From Anthonomus grandis grandis (taxonomy: Eukaryota > Arthropoda > Insecta > Coleoptera > Curculionidae), in NCBI RefSeq assembly GCF_022605725.1, contig NC_065546.1, positions 28,206,227-28,270,226 on the forward strand: a stretch of 64,000 nucleotides of DNA. Reading direction: 5' to 3'. Numbering within the stretch: the stretch's first letter is position 1; each line of letters begins with the position of its first letter. The position numbers and the translations under genes are program-made. The notes beneath the pieces were generated by a model. It was not told the DNA's origin and did not search any database. It worked only from the letters and a program-made list of their open reading frames with translations. This document shows positions 1 to 10,749 of the stretch, piece after piece.

Positions 1-203
1 TTTAAAATATTTATTTTGTGAAATTGCCACTTAATTAGGGCCGGTCTTTTTTTAAAGTAAAGAATGCAGTTAGTGAATCTTTTTGGCAAGTTTCCATTAA
101 AAAGGAAGAGAAAAGCGTCACTACATACTAGAATCTAAGACAAATTGGCGGCGAATAAAATGGGATGAAATTGAGGAAATGTTCCCATAAGTTTCAACTC
201 CGC

Positions 204-1152
204 AGGTAGCAAAATGACGTCTTGAGAACGTCGTTTTTCGTACTTTTTGGTCTATATGACGAGTCATTTTGACGTCTTTAAGACCTTAAAGTGAGGTACA
301 AATGTCGCATCCAAAATGACGTCTTAAGACACGTCGCCGAGACGTCCTAAATAAAGTCGATGAGACGCACTAAATAAAGGGCTAAGAGACATCTTAAATG
401 GAATGGAAAAAGACGCCCGGAAGATGTCAATTATTTATATAGGATGACGTAAGGCTTTGAGGACTTACTGAATAAAAAAAAACATTTTTTCATAAATTCC
501 AAATATATATTTATTTATTCATTTGTAAGTATACCAAAATAATATAAACATTCTTAAGGAAACTTCGGTACAAAAATACTGTCAACTTTTAATCTTTATA
601 ATATCTCGGGCTGAAATTACCTCCTGAGTAGTAAATATAACATCTTTTTATAAACAATGTAGTTTTTTACATATACTTATATCAAAAATCATATGTAACG
701 TAAACATAACAAGGCAAACTAACAGAAACTAATGCTTTTATTCCTTAACTTAAAATTCGAAACTGTCCAAAATGTAATTAAATTACATCAAATAACAAAA
801 CGTGAAAAAGATGATTCTCTTTAACAAATGGAGCTTATGAAGACTGCTGTCTCATAAGCTCTAAATTCTCTCTTCTTTTTATTTTTGTTTTACTTTAAAA
901 AGTTTGATATTTTGAATGAATTATATAATGAAAAAACTCAATGTTTACCTCTAAAAGAAACTCATTTTAAAGTCCAGAAAGTGGACGCTAATTAACCTAA
1001 AATGACCAACCAGGACGACATAAAGATGTCTTTCACTGACGTCAAAGTGACGTTCCTAAAATTACGTCGCCCGAATGTCATTTTAGGTCACAAAACGTCT
1101 GTGACCTATATGCGACCTAAAAATTACGTCTCTTAACGTCATCTTGCTACCT
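204..1152. repeat. GACGTC-rich inverted-repeat element (MITE-like)
   Basis: Both ends carry the inverted sequence AGGTAGCAARATGACGT (left at 204, right arm ending at 1152). The terminal ~280 bp on the left and ~180 bp on the right are crowded with GACGTC and GACGT motifs; the middle (about 480-950) is plain AT-rich DNA without an ORF. This fits a non-autonomous DNA element with subterminal repeats. No target-site duplication is obvious, so the superfamily is not assigned. Confidence 0.6.
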
Positions 1153-2030
1153 AAGATTACACGTAGAGCGATTTCTGACAATTCTTATCTTACTAGTGTA
1201 AAAATTTTGCTTTAAACTAGAAAACTAGTTCGAAATTTTGCTTCTATCACTTTATTTTAAATATCTTTATCATATCAAACCTTCCCATATTTAAAATTAA
1301 CAATCCAAGCATTACTGACGTTTAAGTTAAACAAATATGCATACCTAACGTCCCCTTCTGTTTAAAATTCTATCCATTTAAATGATTTTATTTAAAAATA
1401 GCACGTGGTGTTATAATGTCCTCATCATCCACAAAGAGCATCAGTCGATAATTTTTTTACCCTCCTAAATTGAAAGAAATATAAACGACGACGGTTTCTC
1501 TATTCCCATTCTATACCGGAAGTCTGAAAATCGACCCTCGAAAAGTATCGAATTTGGGGTCAGATTGTTGGTTTCCTCGTTTCGTCGTTTTTTTATATGT
1601 TAGGGATGATTTTTTTTCTTTTTTGGGGCGTATAGGCATGTGGCATAAGTGTGTGCACACCCCCTGCGCTTTTTATGGGGTAGTTTTTTGGAATTTTTTA
1701 GACAAGTGTTAAGTGTTTTTTTTTTGCAGAAGGTATTTTAACCCACCGTTTTTTATGAATGATATGGTTATAAAGGTCATAGTATGAGGGTTGTTTTTTT
1801 TTAACAAGTGAATACACATGGTTTTTATTAGATTAGTTGCGCCCAATATGTTGTTTTTTTTTAACGAATTTTTAACAAGTGTATACGTTTAATATATGGG
1901 GGTTAAGTGATTTTTTTAAAATTAATTTGAGGGTTACATTATTATATTGGGGTTACATTACATATTTATGCAGGCTATTTTCTGATTAGTTTATATTTAT
2001 TATTGTGTTTTTGTAGGTATATTTTATTTT
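1153..2030. other. AT-rich intergenic DNA, nothing recognised
   Basis: T-rich and low-complexity (many runs of 6-9 T, especially 1590-1930). No ORF, tRNA-like or repeat-end signal was seen. Confidence 0.5.
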
Positions 2031-2885
2031 ATTTTATTTACACCACTCAAGCAGATTACAAAATCCAATTAACCAGTGGGAAAAAACACAAGAATAACTT
2101 AACTAAAACTAAAAAGAAAAAATTTACTTAAATTACAAAATTTACATTTTTAATATTTCTAATGCTGCAGCTAAACATGTCACACTGATTGTACAGAATT
2201 ATAAAAATTTCCAGCCCTGCGCAAGGGAGAAAATTTAGAAATTCCCGACAAGTCCGGCGAGTCGATTAGATTGTTTACTAATTTGTACAAATACTGCAGA
2301 TCAGCTGATTTGCGTCGGTCATTAAGTGATTGTATGGAAAAAATGTGAGTAAAACTTGGTGTAGAAAATCGATGTCTGGATACACTCTGTCGCACCTAAA
2401 CCACAGATATTTTAAAAACTTACGTTGTTCATTTTCGATATCTTGAATATGACATTGATAAAAAGGCGACCAAAGTTGCGAACCAGATTCAAGAATGGTT
2501 TTAACTAGTGAAAAATACAACGTGTTTAAAGTAGATATATTGTTAAAATGTTGAGTATTTCGAATAACAAAACCCAAACTACGACTTACTATATCTGTAA
2601 TATTTGGAACAAAAGATAGACTGGTATTGAATATAGTCCCCAAGTCCTTATTATTGTACTCCTTATTATCTAGTTATTATTTTTGCACCAGCTAAGATCA
2701 TTTTGGAGTAAAATACAATCAGATTTATTTCTTATTTTAAAATAAATTTTGTTATAATTAGCAAATAATAAGCTTTAAGGTGTTTAGAGATATTGTTTAT
2801 AAATAAATTAAAGAATAGCGGTCCCAAAATTGAACCCTGCGGCACACCCACGAATTTAATAAATATACCTGAAGATCCTCTTAAG
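2031..2885 (-). mobile_element. LINE remnant, reverse transcriptase C-terminal half
   Basis: Read on the minus strand, the GVPQGSILGPLFF motif of a non-LTR reverse transcriptase lies at about 2860-2820. It is followed in broken frames by the thumb and C-terminal segments (2643-2278 and 2395-2180; e.g. LESGSQLWSPFYQCHI and a LYKLVNNLIDSPDL-type tail). The 3' end is a (AAAATA)n-type tail at about 2030-2050. Frameshifts make it non-functional. It abuts the next LINE head to head near 2885. Clade is uncertain (Jockey/R1-like). Confidence 0.75.
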
Positions 2886-5404
2886 TGAAATTTCGGTTAA
2901 TGCGACGTTGATTCTGACTGGCGATCTTAATGTAAATTTTTTAGACAAATGTAATGGATGAAATCGAATGCTTTTTAATCTGTTAAACTCATTTAATTTT
3001 AAGATGCACGTAGATCAGCCAACCCGGATTTCAGCATTTTCTTCCTCACTGATAGATTACTTCTGTACGAATTTTAACCAACACGAAAATCAGTGTACAA
3101 CAATCAATGCCGGTTTGTCTGACCATGAGGCAATAGTGGGATTAGTAAAGCTTAATAGTGCAGCTAATGAGAATAAGTTTGCACGCGATAGACTTTATAC
3201 TAGAGCTAATTTCCGCAAATTCTCCTTGCTTTGCAATATGTCAAGTTGGAATAATGTATTGACTACTGTTAACCCACTGCATAGCATCGAATAGTATTAA
3301 ACAATTTTAACACTGCTTTTCCTGTTGTCAATATTGAGAAACGAAATAGAAATCCTTGGTATACTAAGGGTTTACGAGTATCTGGGAAAAATATGCGCTC
3401 TCTTTTTTACATTAGGAAATACGCTATGAACAATGCAACATTTTTAAATTATTATAACAGATACCGCAAGATTTACAGAAACTCAATCAAAATGGCTAAG
3501 TGGACCTACTTTCAAAGGAGGTTAAATAATTCCTCCAACAGAGCAAAAGAGTCTTGGAAGATTTTAAACGAGCTAAGGGGCAAAAATAATGTCTTGGTTA
3601 TTCCAAGTACCTTAGATTCCAATGTCCTCAATTCCTTCTACTGTGATATTGCTAGTAACCTTGCATCCAATCTCTCACGAAAAATAGATACCAGGAGCTA
3701 TCTCAGCAATGTGGTAGTATCCGAATCTTTCTTTTTTGCCCCCACAAGTGTAGAAGAGCTTAAACAGTTAATGGTTAATATTAAGAATAAGAGTTCATCA
3801 GGTTGGGATGGGCTTTCTCTTAAAATATTTTCTGCTTTACCTCTTGTTGCTTTGCAAGTCTTGGCCGAGTCAATTAACTTTTCATTTATGTCTGGAGTTT
3901 TCCCAGAGTGCTTAAAAAGAGCAATGATTGTTCCTCTTTACAAGGGTGGCGATCGAGACTGTCCTTCTAACTTTAGACCTATAGCGTTATTGCCTACTTT
4001 AGCCAAGATAGTGGAACGGCTCGTTAAGGTGAGGATGGTTTCATTTTTAAATAGGTTTGGCCTATTGAGTCTTCAGCAGTTTGGCTTTCGTGAGTCTGTG
4101 AGCACAAATGATGCTATCTTTAGCTTTCTAGAGCACCTGTACAACCGACTGAATGTTGGTGAAGTTGCAGCAGCGGTATTCCGTGACTTGTCCAAGGCAT
4201 TTGACTGCGTGAGTCACAAAGTGCTGCTGATGAAACTGGAGCTCTATGGTTTCAGAGGAACTGCCCTTGAGTGGTTTCGGTCCTACTTATCAAATCGTGT
4301 CCAGGCTGTCAAATTTAATGGCGGTATCTCTGAGGAACCTAATATAAATGTGGGTGTTCCGCAAGGATCAGTACTTGGTCCTTTACTTTTTCTCATTTAT
4401 GTGAACGATCTGCCACAACTGCAGGTAACTGGCAAATTTACATTGTTTGCCGATGATACCACCATCCTCGGGCACGACTCTGATGTTTCTCAAATGGAGG
4501 CCAATATACGTGCAAATTTGTTAAAAATAAAAGACTGGGGTGATGCAAATTTTTTGACATTTAATGTTTCTAAAACAAATATCCTTAATTTTAAATGTAA
4601 TACAAATGATATATGTTTAAATAATGAAGCCATCACCATGCCACCGTTCAGTAAGTTTTTGGGTCTTTCCATAGACAAGTTCCTTAAATTTGAAGACCAT
4701 ATTGTGAATGTATGTAGAAAAGTCTCATCAGGCTGCTACGCCCTAAGGGTTATTGCCACCAGTCTTAATTTCTCCATCGCCAGATCTGCATACTTCGCGA
4801 TTATCGAGTCGCACCTTCGATATGGAATTTGCTTTTGGGGTTCATGTTCAAATTCACTTTTTAGGTCAGTGTTTGTACTCCAGAAAAGGGCCATTAGATA
4901 TCTTTGTGGGGCCAAGCCTCGTGACTCATGTCGCCCGCTTTTTGTAAGTCATAATATTTTAACCCTGTGTTGTATTTTTATTTTGGAAACAGTTTGCTTA
5001 GTTTTTAGAAAATATAAACAGGAACTCCACTTAGGAAGCCACTATAATACGCGACAAAATTATTTGTTGAGGCTACCCATTCCTCATTTTGAACTTGTCC
5101 GTAGCTCTATCATATATGGAGGTAGAAAGCTGTTTAATAAACTTCCACTAGAAATAAGACAACTTAAGACTGAAAAAAGCCTACGTACAAGGACGAAAAT
5201 ATTTCTTGCTACTAAAGCATACTATAGTTTAAGTGAATTTTTTAATGATTAGCATTTAAGTATTTTTCAAAGTTTTATATAGTTTTGTTTTGTTTTAAGT
5301 TAGTTTCTTGTTTTTATTCCTTTAATGTACAGTCTATTGGCTTTGTCTACTAACTTCTATGTTTATATTGACAATAAAGCATCTTTGAGTTTGAGTTTGA
5401 GTTT
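2886..5404 (+). mobile_element. 5'-truncated CR1/Jockey-type LINE copy
   Basis: The copy starts inside the endonuclease domain (TGDLNVNFLD at about 2915) and keeps the end of the endonuclease (2968-3294), the whole reverse transcriptase and the 3' UTR. It ends in an AATAAAGC signal followed by a TTTGAG tandem tail (5385-5404). Only the endonuclease/RT junction near 3290-3390 is frameshifted, so this is one of the better preserved LINEs in the window. The same family is seen again at 10750-14070, 20730-23580 (minus) and 61330-61690 (minus), judging by the shared C-terminal tail ending YYSL..FFND. Confidence 0.85.
3393..5252 (+). CDS. LINE ORF2 reverse transcriptase (truncated ORF, 619 aa open)
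   Basis: A long open frame encodes the RT part of a non-LTR retrotransposon ORF2, which copies element RNA into chromosomal DNA by target-primed reverse transcription. Visible in order: the linker after the endonuclease (residues 1-110), the fingers motif SSGWDGLSLKIFS (about 135-147), FRPIALLPTLAKIVERL, DLSKAFDCVSHKVLL (palm), GVPQGSVLGPLLFLIYVNDL and the catalytic FADDTT box near residue 353. A C-terminal tail with a YNTRQ..LRLPIP motif follows. The N-terminal endonuclease is in another frame and truncated upstream, so an active full ORF2 is absent. The frame has no stop over 1.86 kb, suggesting a relatively young copy. The first ATG given is only the start of the open frame, not a native start. 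Confidence 0.85.
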   Translation: MRSLFYIRKYAMNNATFLNYYNRYRKIYRNSIKMAKWTYFQRRLNNSSNRAKESWKILNELRGKNNVLVIPSTLDSNVLNSFYCDIASNLASNLSRKIDTRSYLSNVVVSESFFFAPTSVEELKQLMVNIKNKSSSGWDGLSLKIFSALPLVALQVLAESINFSFMSGVFPECLKRAMIVPLYKGGDRDCPSNFRPIALLPTLAKIVERLVKVRMVSFLNRFGLLSLQQFGFRESVSTNDAIFSFLEHLYNRLNVGEVAAAVFRDLSKAFDCVSHKVLLMKLELYGFRGTALEWFRSYLSNRVQAVKFNGGISEEPNINVGVPQGSVLGPLLFLIYVNDLPQLQVTGKFTLFADDTTILGHDSDVSQMEANIRANLLKIKDWGDANFLTFNVSKTNILNFKCNTNDICLNNEAITMPPFSKFLGLSIDKFLKFEDHIVNVCRKVSSGCYALRVIATSLNFSIARSAYFAIIESHLRYGICFWGSCSNSLFRSVFVLQKRAIRYLCGAKPRDSCRPLFVSHNILTLCCIFILETVCLVFRKYKQELHLGSHYNTRQNYLLRLPIPHFELVRSSIIYGGRKLFNKLPLEIRQLKTEKSLRTRTKIFLATKAYYSLSEFFND

Positions 5405-5410
5405 GCTAAT

Positions 5411-6343
5411 GCCACGATACCCAAGAATGACCACAACCTGGTGGCCGCCATTTTTATAGTGATTGTGTCCTTTTGATTTTGGTCACTCTGTACATTTTCA
5501 GCGTTGCCAACAAAAAATATATTAAATAACGATAATGAAGTTGACGACGCTGACGTTTGACGTGTGAGTATAGCGGATTGCCTAATTTTTAGCGATTTGT
5601 AAACGACGCTTGGGTATCTATATCATCTGCAACAGGCGATATAGGTTTCTCCTTATTTACTACGTGGATAATGTATCACCATTCTTACTTAAATGTATTT
5701 GGTTCACTGTTTCTCAAAACCGAATTATTGTGAATTGTCTGTGTTGTTTATGATTGAATAATATAATTATAGAGTTGTTTATTTTTACTACATAAACCCT
5801 TGCTAATTACAAGCCCTCATAAACTCATGTATATCTTGATTTTTATAGATGGTTGTACCTATTAATGTGGAAGCACTGTACATAGAAAGAAAGTAACAGT
5901 CGGTAATAGTAAAAATAAAAAGAAAATAAAAGTGTTTTTATCTGAATTTGTTAAGTAAATACAAAGCAAAAAATTTTCATGGTTTTAGGATTTGTAAGAT
6001 TCAAGTTTAAGTTTAGATTTATAAGATTCAAGATTATCAGAATAATAAAACAAATATTTTAAAGTGCATGCATCTATCCCAAGTTAATTGAAACTTTGTC
6101 TCATTTTAAGTAAGGATTACTTTCTTTCATAAATTTTAACGAAATTCTTAAAGAAGTACAAGAAAAATCACAGATCTAACGCAATTGTCTTAAATTCTTA
6201 ACTAAATGTAATTTTCTATTTTGTATTTGTAAACATAACCTCTCAAAAACTTTGTTTTGCTTCCCTACAATTGGCACAACTGAAATTTGCACAACATCGA
6301 AACGACAAATCACGCAAAATGGCGGCCACCTGGAGTGGTCATT
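5411..6343. repeat. 0.9 kb non-autonomous repeat 'X', copy A
   Basis: The left end has ATGACCAC..CTGGTGGCCGCCAT and the right end, reversed, has ATGACCACTCCAGGTGGCCG. These imperfect inverted ends define a repeat unit without coding capacity. The interior matches, in reverse orientation, 42840-43259 (left half) and 43367-44356 (nearly all), and its 5560-5720 part resembles 44570-44720 inside a Harbinger-type element. Its right end abuts a LINE RT fragment. Superfamily unassigned; relation to PIF/Harbinger is an inference from the shared block. Confidence 0.65.
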
Positions 6344-6345
6344 TA

Positions 6346-6670
6346 CTTTTTATTAAATTGACAGTCCAGATAAATTTATTAAGTTCGTGGGCACACCAAA
6401 TAAGAAAATTATTTTGATCGAGCTATGACCAAAGCACTCAACATGTTGTATGCGTTTAGTTAAATATGAAGTAAAAAAATTGTTTAACCGTAGGGAAAAA
6501 CCATAATAATGATCAAAGTTATTTATGAGAATGCTATGGTCAAGTCTTTTAAAAGCCTTAGAAAAATCGGTGTACATACGTGACGTCTACCTGCGAACTT
6601 AAATTAATTGCGTCGGAAATGAATTCGGTGATAGTAACTAAATTCGTAGTAGTTGACCTGCCTTGATTGC
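6346..6670 (-). mobile_element. LINE reverse transcriptase fragment
   Basis: Minus-strand translation (6577-6353 and a shifted frame up to about 6670) shows the palm motif DFSKAFKRLDHSILINNF, then FFTSYLTKRIQHVECFGHSS and the start of GVPQG, where it breaks. The adjoining 6360-6392 reads as the same RT region on the plus strand (DKFIKFVG), so two pieces meet head to head at GGCACACC. Clearly a pseudogene fragment. Confidence 0.7.
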
Positions 6671-7242
6671 TGTTGATATTTTAATATAATAATACAGGAA
6701 TATTGATTATATTATTCCTATCCATTCACTTTTGTTTAAAATTTGGACGTGGCTTAAATTTTCTGCCTCTTATCATTCAAGGCTTGTCAAACTTGCCGTT
6801 GTTATATGTCAAGAAATATCAATTAGTGTTTTGAAAGGTTTGGTCTATTTCTTCTCTTCGTGCTCCTCTGGGTTTTAGATATTAAGACTAGTTCTAGCTA
6901 TTCATCCAATTACTTATATTGTGTTAAGACGCCCTTTCTTTGCCTACTCTCTAGTCTCTTCCAAATCCCCAAGTGCGGAGATCTATAGGTATAATCTAGT
7001 AGATCTGTAGGTATAATCCTTATATTTATTCTTTATTATTATTAAACTAACTTTTTATACTTAGGAATATACGTAGTTAGATAGTTTCTTGGCTAAGATT
7101 TTTTTTTTATATTCAGAGAACTTCAGCTTTTGTTTTATACAGATATATCAATTTATTACAAGTGCATAACTAGTAAGTACCTAAATCTGCAACAACTAAG
7201 TATATATTTTTCCTAAAAACTTATAACTAATCGCAATATTTT
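6671..7242. other. Intergenic DNA or LINE 5' region, unassigned
   Basis: No coding signal. The last ~100 bp before 7243 may be the 5' UTR of the following LINE, whose true 5' end cannot be placed. Confidence 0.4.
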
Positions 7243-8292
7243 ATGTCGTTAAAAATAGCACATATTAACTGTAGATCTCTGCTGGCTCATTTTGAGGATT
7301 TTAAGAATGATTATTGTAAAAAGGACTTTAGCCTGATTGCAGTCACCGAAAGTTGGCTTAGTCTTAATATTGATAGTAGTGCAATACAGATCAGTAATTA
7401 TCAATTGATAAGAAATGATCGTCAAAATCTTAGGGGTGGTGGTATTGTTGCCTATGTCCGGAATGGTTTATCATATGAAATTATTTTATCTGAAAGTCAT
7501 GATTTTTTTGAAAGTTTATGGATAAAAATTTTTATTAGTAAGGAGCCATACATTTTCGGTATAGTCTATAGGCCTCCAAGTTCAAATATTCAGAGTTTTT
7601 TTTTTAACTTTAGATGAAACACTAATTGACATTTTTTCAAATTTTAATAATATAACGTGTCTAGGTGATTTTAACATTGATATATCTAAATTAAATTACA
7701 GTCATGCAACTTGCTTATTTCTTTGTGTGAAACTTTCGATTTGAAGCAACTTATAACCGAGCATACTCGTATGACCAACAACACTAGTTCAATTATAGAT
7801 CTTATTTTTACAAATCATGTTGGCATTTTAAAATCTGGCATAATAAGCTCTACATTTTCTGACCATTTTGGCGTTTTTTGTGAATTTAATGTGACGGAGT
7901 CTATTGTACAACCGCACATTGTATCTTATAGATCCTTAAAAAATATAAACCTGAACAACTTTCAAGAGGATTTGGAGGCTGTTCCATTTCATTTAATGTA
8001 TGAATTCGAATCCATAGATGATAAGATACATTTTTTAAACAATAACTTACTCAAATTGTTCGACAAGCATGCTCCTTTTAAAACTATAGTACGAAAAAAA
8101 AAAGATTCTCCGTGGCTGACAGATAATATTAAACTATTGCAAAAATTAAGAAATAAGGCATTAAAGGATTTTAAAACAACTAAACTGCCAGCTAAATGGA
8201 ATTATTACAAACAGCTTAGAAACTATACAACAACAGCGATTAGAGCGGAAAAAAGGGCTTTTTATAATGATAAATTTGAGAATTGTACATAA
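7243..8292 (+). pseudogene. LINE endonuclease domain (frameshifted)
   Basis: The first segment (7243-7617) begins MSLKIAHINCRSLLAHF and continues with the TESWL and GGGIVAYVRNG motifs of the LINE APE-type endonuclease, ending in YRPPSS. A slip in a run of eleven T's shifts the frame. The middle, with GDFNIDIS (about 7660), is in another frame, and 7711-8292 continues with SSIIDLIFTN and SDHFGVF, carrying the catalytic Asp-His end of the fold. Role: nicks the target DNA to prime reverse transcription. The start ATG is plausible as native because N-terminal residues of the family begin right there. Confidence 0.8.
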
Positions 8293-10034
8293 GGACAAGT
8301 GGCGTGAACTAAGAAAAATATTGCCATCAAAGCAGAAGCAAATTCCTAAATCTTTTGTAAATACCAACAATTTTAATTCATATTTTATAGATAGTACAAG
8401 AGTGACAAATATTGATAATTGTGATGAGTTAATTAATTTTTATGATCAGAATGCATTACCAACCTTAAATAAGTTTTCTTTTCATCCCACTGATTATAAT
8501 ACTATTTCTGCAATTATATTACGTATTAAGTCTAAAGCATTCGGGGTGGATAATCTTAATATTACGTTAATTCAACTATGCTGTCCTTTTATTATACCCT
8601 TTATTTTACATATTGTTAACGAGTGTATTAATAAAAACTACTTTCCCAAATGCTGGAAAGAAGCCTTTGTGTTGCCATTGCCGAAAGTGCATAATCCAAC
8701 AGATTTTAGCCAATTTAGGTCTATCAGTATTTTACCAACGTTTTTAAAAATTCTCGAACGCATTCTAGACTCAAATTCGTAGTTTTCTTAATAATAATGA
8801 TATTTTACCACCTAAGCAATCTGGATTTAGAACAAATTATAGTTGTACTTCGGCTATGGCGGACGTTATTGATGACGTAATTCGGGCTAGGGATGATGGT
8901 AAGATTTCTGCTCTGGTGTTGTTGGATTATACTAAAGCTTTTGATTTCGTTAGCCACTCAATTTTAAAGTCTTTGTTTCATTATATTGGTTTTTCTGATG
9001 CTGCTATTAATTTAATTACCTCTTATTTAAATAATCGGATTCAACGTGTTAAAATAGATAACGAAATATCTGATCCTTTGAAAGTTGAAAGTGGTGTGCC
9101 TCAGGGTAGTATTTTAGGACCCTTGTTTTTTATCATTTACACGTCTAGATTTTATCTTCAATTAAAGCATTGTGCCCATCATTTTTACGCAGACGACACG
9201 CAGTTATATTATTCATTTTTACCAGGAGATTTTAAAATGGCTGAGTTTAAAATTAATCAGGATTTACAAGCTATTTGTGATGTTTCTTCAAAGCATTTAT
9301 TAAAATTAAATCCTTCGAAGTCATCTATAATATTCATAGGTAATCGAAGTAATGTAAATAATATTTTAAATGGTATAAACATTAAATTGGGGGACGAAAG
9401 AATTCCAGTTGTTGACAAATGTAAAAGTTTGGGCCTTATAGTAGATAATAATATTCGTTTTAAACATCACGTGTCTAATATTCTTAAAAAGGTATATCTT
9501 GCTTTGAAATTAATTTATTTGCATAGACACTATTTAAGTAAAGGTATTAAGAAGCTTTTATGTGATTCATTGGTCCTTTCACAATGTAATTACTGTGATG
9601 TAGTGTATGGCTGGTGTCTTGATTATGAGGATAGGGGTAGACTGCAAAAGCTCCAAAACTCTTGCATTCGACTAATATTTGGCATTCGCAGGAGAAGCCG
9701 CATTTCCCATAAAATTCACGAACTTGGATGGCTTAATATGCATAATCGAAGAATTTCTCATTCTTTAACATTTTTTTATAAAATTTTAATATATCGTAGT
9801 CCGCCCTATCTCTATCAAAAAATAACTTTTAGAAATGATGTACACCATTTAAATTTAAGAAGAAATACTATTCTCATTCCGAGAGATAAAACACAGTTAT
9901 TTAAACGATCATTTTCTTACAATTTTGCTTATCAAATAAATTCTTTAAATTTGAATCCGGACCAATTATCAATTTCTTGTAATACTTTTCGTAATAGGAT
10001 GATTGTACATCTAATGAATCAGCAGGCTATATAA
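8267..10034 (+). pseudogene. LINE reverse transcriptase domain (frameshifted)
   Basis: Two open pieces, 8267-8782 and 8856-10034, are joined by a frameshift near 8780. The first gives the fingers (CWKEAFVLPLPKV, FRSISILPTFLKILERIL; the normal FRPIS Pro is replaced). The second gives QSGFRTNYSCTSA, LLDYTKAFDFVSH, GVPQGSILGPLFF and the catalytic YADDTQLYYSF box, then a thumb and a C-terminal tail ending at 10034. The frameshift between fingers and palm kills the enzyme. Confidence 0.85.
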
Positions 10035-10442
10035 TTTAAGTTCTTCTTTTTTAACTTTTTGAATGGTTGTTTTCTTGAGTAATTTATTACAATTTTTGGT
10101 ATTGGGATCATTTTATTTATTTATTTATTGTCTGCAATAATTTTTCTATTTTTTGTTATTTAACAAAAAATTTTATCTGTTTTTTTTTGGGTATTTGCAA
10201 TGTGTATTGTTTTGCTTGATGTTAAACTATCAAATTTAGAATTTAGAACTCTTATATGTAGGTTTATTAGGTATATGATTAAAGAAAAAGCTGTATTTAA
10301 TCAGTTATTAGTTAAGCGTTACTGTTAATGAGCGTTACTGAAATTACCATTTTTTTTAATGAAGTGTGGGGCCACAATGTTAAAGACCAGAATCTGCCAT
10401 GGCAGAATTCTTAATTTGTAGGCCTTCTATGCAAATAAAAAA

Positions 10443-10479
<37 letters not shown>

Positions 10480-10749
10480 CTTTCCAAGAGACTTTTTATT
10501 TCTTTATAATATGTGTCCTCACACCCTCGCTATGTAACATGGAGTGAGGTTTTTGTGTTTTGGGGTCGTTCTGATGTTACCTCTCCATACTACTACGGGT
10601 CTCTTTTAGCTCCTCAAAGTCTCAAGGTTGCGGATGAACTTCACTAATTAAATATGACTGCCACATACCGTTGACGAATCTAAGATCAGTATCCATAATA
10701 AATCCCAAAATGTGCTCATTATTAGTAGGAATTAAATAATAAGAATTAA

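Larger units (their letters stand above)
7243..10482 (+). mobile_element. Nearly complete CR1-like LINE ORF2 copy
   Basis: The copy contains the apurinic-type endonuclease, the reverse transcriptase and a 3' UTR ending in a (TTA)n microsatellite at about 10447-10480, the normal tail of this kind of LINE. Frameshifts occur in the T-run at about 7595-7605, near 8290 and near 8780, so no full-length product is possible. No ORF1 is seen upstream, so the copy is 5'-truncated or ORF1-less. Its FYADDTQLYYSF box and C-terminal region differ from the other LINE family in the window. Confidence 0.85.

Noticed and set aside
10437..10482. CRISPR-like or satellite array of TTA units
   Set aside because: It is the microsatellite tail of a LINE insertion.
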